A stretch of 64,000 bases of DNA. Origin: Pectobacterium fontis (GTDB taxonomy: Bacteria; Pseudomonadota; Gammaproteobacteria; Enterobacterales; Enterobacteriaceae). Numbering within the stretch: position 1 is the first letter of the stretch; each line of letters begins with the position of its first letter. Positions 62,455 to 64,000 of this stretch are shown in pieces. The DNA is taken from contig NZ_JSXC01000043.1 of assembly GCF_000803215.1 (NCBI RefSeq), positions 1 through 64,000 on the forward strand, given 5' to 3'. Under the pieces are notes generated by a model. That model was not told the origin of the DNA. It saw only the letters and a list, made by a program, of their open reading frames with translations, and made no database searches. The translations under genes were made by a program, and so were the position numbers.

Positions 62455-62516
62455 TATGGGTATTCATCCTTCTTTATACTATGCATATTTTTTTCACACA
62501 TAATGATCTTTCTAAA

Positions 62517-62704
62517 GTATATATCCTAAATAATTCGAGTTTCAGAACAAAACGTTAGCGTTTTGAATAACGCAACGCCTTGGCACGCAAGGACGAGGCT
62601 GATTTATAAGCTTCGTAACGCGGCAATCGCAGGAATCTCAGGTTAGTGATTCGGAGGACTGAAGGCGGCCAACGCACATGCAACTTGAAATATGACGGGT
62701 ATAG
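62517..62704. repeat. Dispersed intergenic repeat, best-preserved copy
   Basis: Read on the minus strand it starts TATACCCGTCATATTTCAAG and continues through GCATGTGCGTTGGCCGCC and CCTCCGAATCACTAACCTGAG. It finishes with a small hairpin (AAAACGCTAACGTTTT) and CTCGAATTATTTAGGATAT. The two ends are A/T-rich and imperfectly complementary. The type occurs widely between genes in enterobacteria; it is non-coding. Confidence 0.7.
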
Positions 62705-63226
62705 AAAGACTCATCTTTTACGTTGCAATGGAATCTATCACCCTGATATTGAGGTCAGGGTTGATGAATTAGCCGTATTCTTTTCCTTCCGTAGGCATTT
62801 CCCTGGCGTTATTCTCCTATTCAATTTAACGCCACTGGATGTGATGGCAGCGGATTGTTTTTTCTCATTATATTTCATTGTATTAGTTTTCCCATGGTGT
62901 TGGCTGAAAGGTCAGTTAAGGCCTGTGCAAGTTTGAAACATGAGCCGAGTATTATTTTTATACAGATACGAAAAGGTGCATTATCTGTTAATTTATAGTC
63001 TATCGCTATAGTAATCTTATTATTGATCGAATTCACCAATCATTAAGCCGTTTAATTTTTCATATTCGATCGTTAATTTCTATCAAAAAATAAGCAGCTA
63101 AACGATTAGGCGTGAAATGGAATTTTTTGTAACGTTATTTTTACAATTTTAGGTGGTGAATTTTTACTTAAGGAGACAGAGATAGCGGTAACCATGTGAG
63201 TCAACAGGCAAATAACGGATATAAAA

Positions 63227-63300
63227 TATATCCGTCATGCTTCACGCCGCAGGTGTATTAATCGCGTTACGTGGGCATCGTCCTAAAGAGCAGACGCTTC
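63227..63300. repeat. Partial copy of the intergenic repeat
   Basis: TATATCCGTCATGCTTCACG followed by CCGCAGGTGT resembles the head of the element at 62.5-62.7 kb. Only the head is present; it abuts the valS terminator region. Confidence 0.5.
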
Positions 63301-63305
63301 GCAAT

Positions 63306-63333
63306 GAAAAAGCCCCGTTTTGCAACGAGGCTT
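63306..63333 (-). terminator. valS terminator
   Basis: On the minus strand AAGCCTCGTT / AACGGGGCTT, with a GCAA loop, is followed by TTT. It lies about 38 bases after the valS stop. Confidence 0.82.
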
Positions 63334-63370
63334 CAGTACGCTTCATGCTATCGCTGAAGCCGATTAGTGG

Positions 63371-64000
63371 TTACAACGCAGCGATAACCGTTTGCTGTTC
63401 CAGCAGTTTGGCTTTCGCGACGGCGTAGCCGTCCAGTTTCTCACGCTCTTTGGCAACGACGGCTTCCGGTGCGCGCGCCACAAAACCTTCGTTGGACAGC
63501 TTGCTTTCGATGCGGCCAATCTCGGCTTCGATTTTCGCCACTTCTTTCGCCAGACGATCCAACTCTGCGTCTTTGTCGATCAGACCCGCCATCGGGATTA
63601 ACAGCTCGGCGCCATCAATGAGTTTTGTGACGGAAACCGGACCTTTATCGCCCGCAGGTAGCAACGTGATGCTTTCCAGACGCGCCAGCGTTTGAATGAA
63701 GCTACGATTCTCTTCCACGCGACGTTGCGCTTCAGCCGTGGCATCACGCAGCAACACTTCGAGTGGTTTACCCGGCGCAATGTTCATTTCCGCACGAATA
63801 TTACGTACCGCGATAATCGCCTGCTTGATCCACTCCAGATCGTTCAACGCCAGCGTATCTTCCTGCGCAGCATCGAACTCAGGGAACGGTTGCAGCATGA
63901 TGGTGTCTGCACTGATGCCTTTCAGCGCTTTGACGCGCAGCCAGATGGTTTCGGTAATGAACGGAATAATCGGGTGTGCCAGACGTAGCAGTGCTTCCAG
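63371..64000 (-). CDS. valS: ValS, valyl-tRNA synthetase (C-terminal part, continues beyond the window)
   Basis: The last 209 codons of valS are present; the frame is open to the window edge. The visible part covers the end of the anticodon-binding domain ([17 protein letters not shown]) and the C-terminal coiled-coil arm typical of ValRS ([47 protein letters not shown]), ending VIAAL. ValRS charges tRNA-Val and edits mischarged threonine. In E. coli valS lies near yjgN; here about 6 kb of accessory genes intervene. Confidence 0.97.
   Translation of the reverse strand: MEALLRLAHPIIPFITETIWLRVKALKGISADTIMLQPFPEFDAAQEDTLALNDLEWIKQAIIAVRNIRAEMNIAPGKPLEVLLRDATAEAQRRVEENRSFIQTLARLESITLLPAGDKGPVSVTKLIDGAELLIPMAGLIDKDAELDRLAKEVAKIEAEIGRIESKLSNEGFVARAPEAVVAKEREKLDGYAVAKAKLLEQQTVIAAL

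Larger units (their letters stand above)
62455..63370. other. Gene-poor A/T-rich region between a chemoreceptor gene and valS
   Basis: This 916-base stretch holds the chemoreceptor promoter, two copies of the intergenic repeat (annotated separately) and an A/T-rich segment from about 62880 to 63180. Open frames here run across the repeats and show no protein-like features. I see no gene. Confidence 0.6.

Noticed and set aside
62646-62936. Plus-strand 96-codon frame
   Set aside because: Its first part is the intergenic repeat, and the rest has no homology I recognise and no ribosome site.

Overview
The window reads as chromosomal backbone of a soft-rot enterobacterium, most likely Pectobacterium or a close relative in Pectobacteriaceae. 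This is an inference from near-E. coli-like housekeeping proteins, a chromosomal sucrose PTS regulon, an Anbu cluster and an enterobacterial type of intergenic repeat; no search was run. Gene density is high. I see no insertion sequence, prophage, CRISPR array or tRNA gene.

Layout. 0-5 kb: dolP, diaA, yraN and lpoA on the minus strand, divergent from rsmI, followed by the RNase P RNA gene rnpB with a duplicated 3' tail. 5-10 kb: ygiD, ygiC, ygiB and tolC. 10-14.6 kb: the nudF-yqiB-cpdA-yqiA-parE series. 14.7-17.3 kb: a TonB-dependent receptor of the haem/haemoglobin type behind Fur-like boxes. 17.5-22.2 kb: parC, plsC, ftsP. 22.5-27.9 kb: a GntR regulator, dkgA, an AT-rich orphan lipoprotein, a nitroreductase, a yqhC-type AraC regulator and yghB. 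28-31.2 kb: metC divergent from exbBD. 31.4-41 kb (accessory): a DUF3829 lipoprotein, the scrK/scrYABR sucrose regulon, a membrane bactofilin and a higBA toxin-antitoxin pair. 41-42.4 kb: yhbP and yraR. 42.4-45.2 kb: nrdDG with FNR and NrdR sites. 45.4-49.4 kb: a four-gene Anbu / transglutaminase / alpha-E / ATP-grasp operon. 49.6-54.9 kb: ridA, pyrLBI with its attenuator, tabA, the ornithine carbamoyltransferase gene with ARG boxes, rraB and yjgM. 55.2-57.4 kb: yjgN plus an M48 peptidase. 57.8-62.5 kb: an exported MetX-like hydrolase and two convergent chemoreceptors. The window ends in the 3' part of valS.

How it fits together. Two stretches that lie far apart in E. coli (rsmI/tolC/parEC/metC/exbBD and nrdDG/ridA/pyrBI/argI/rraB/yjgMN/valS) are brought together here, with accessory genes at the join. 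Iron supply (receptor plus ExbBD energiser, both behind Fur-like sites), sucrose use (porin, PTS transporter, hydrolase, fructokinase, repressor), anaerobic dNTP supply, pyrimidine and arginine synthesis sharing carbamoyl phosphate, and chemotaxis are the main functional units. The least understood unit is the Anbu operon; the yjgN-M48 pair and the AT-rich lipoprotein are further poorly characterised items.
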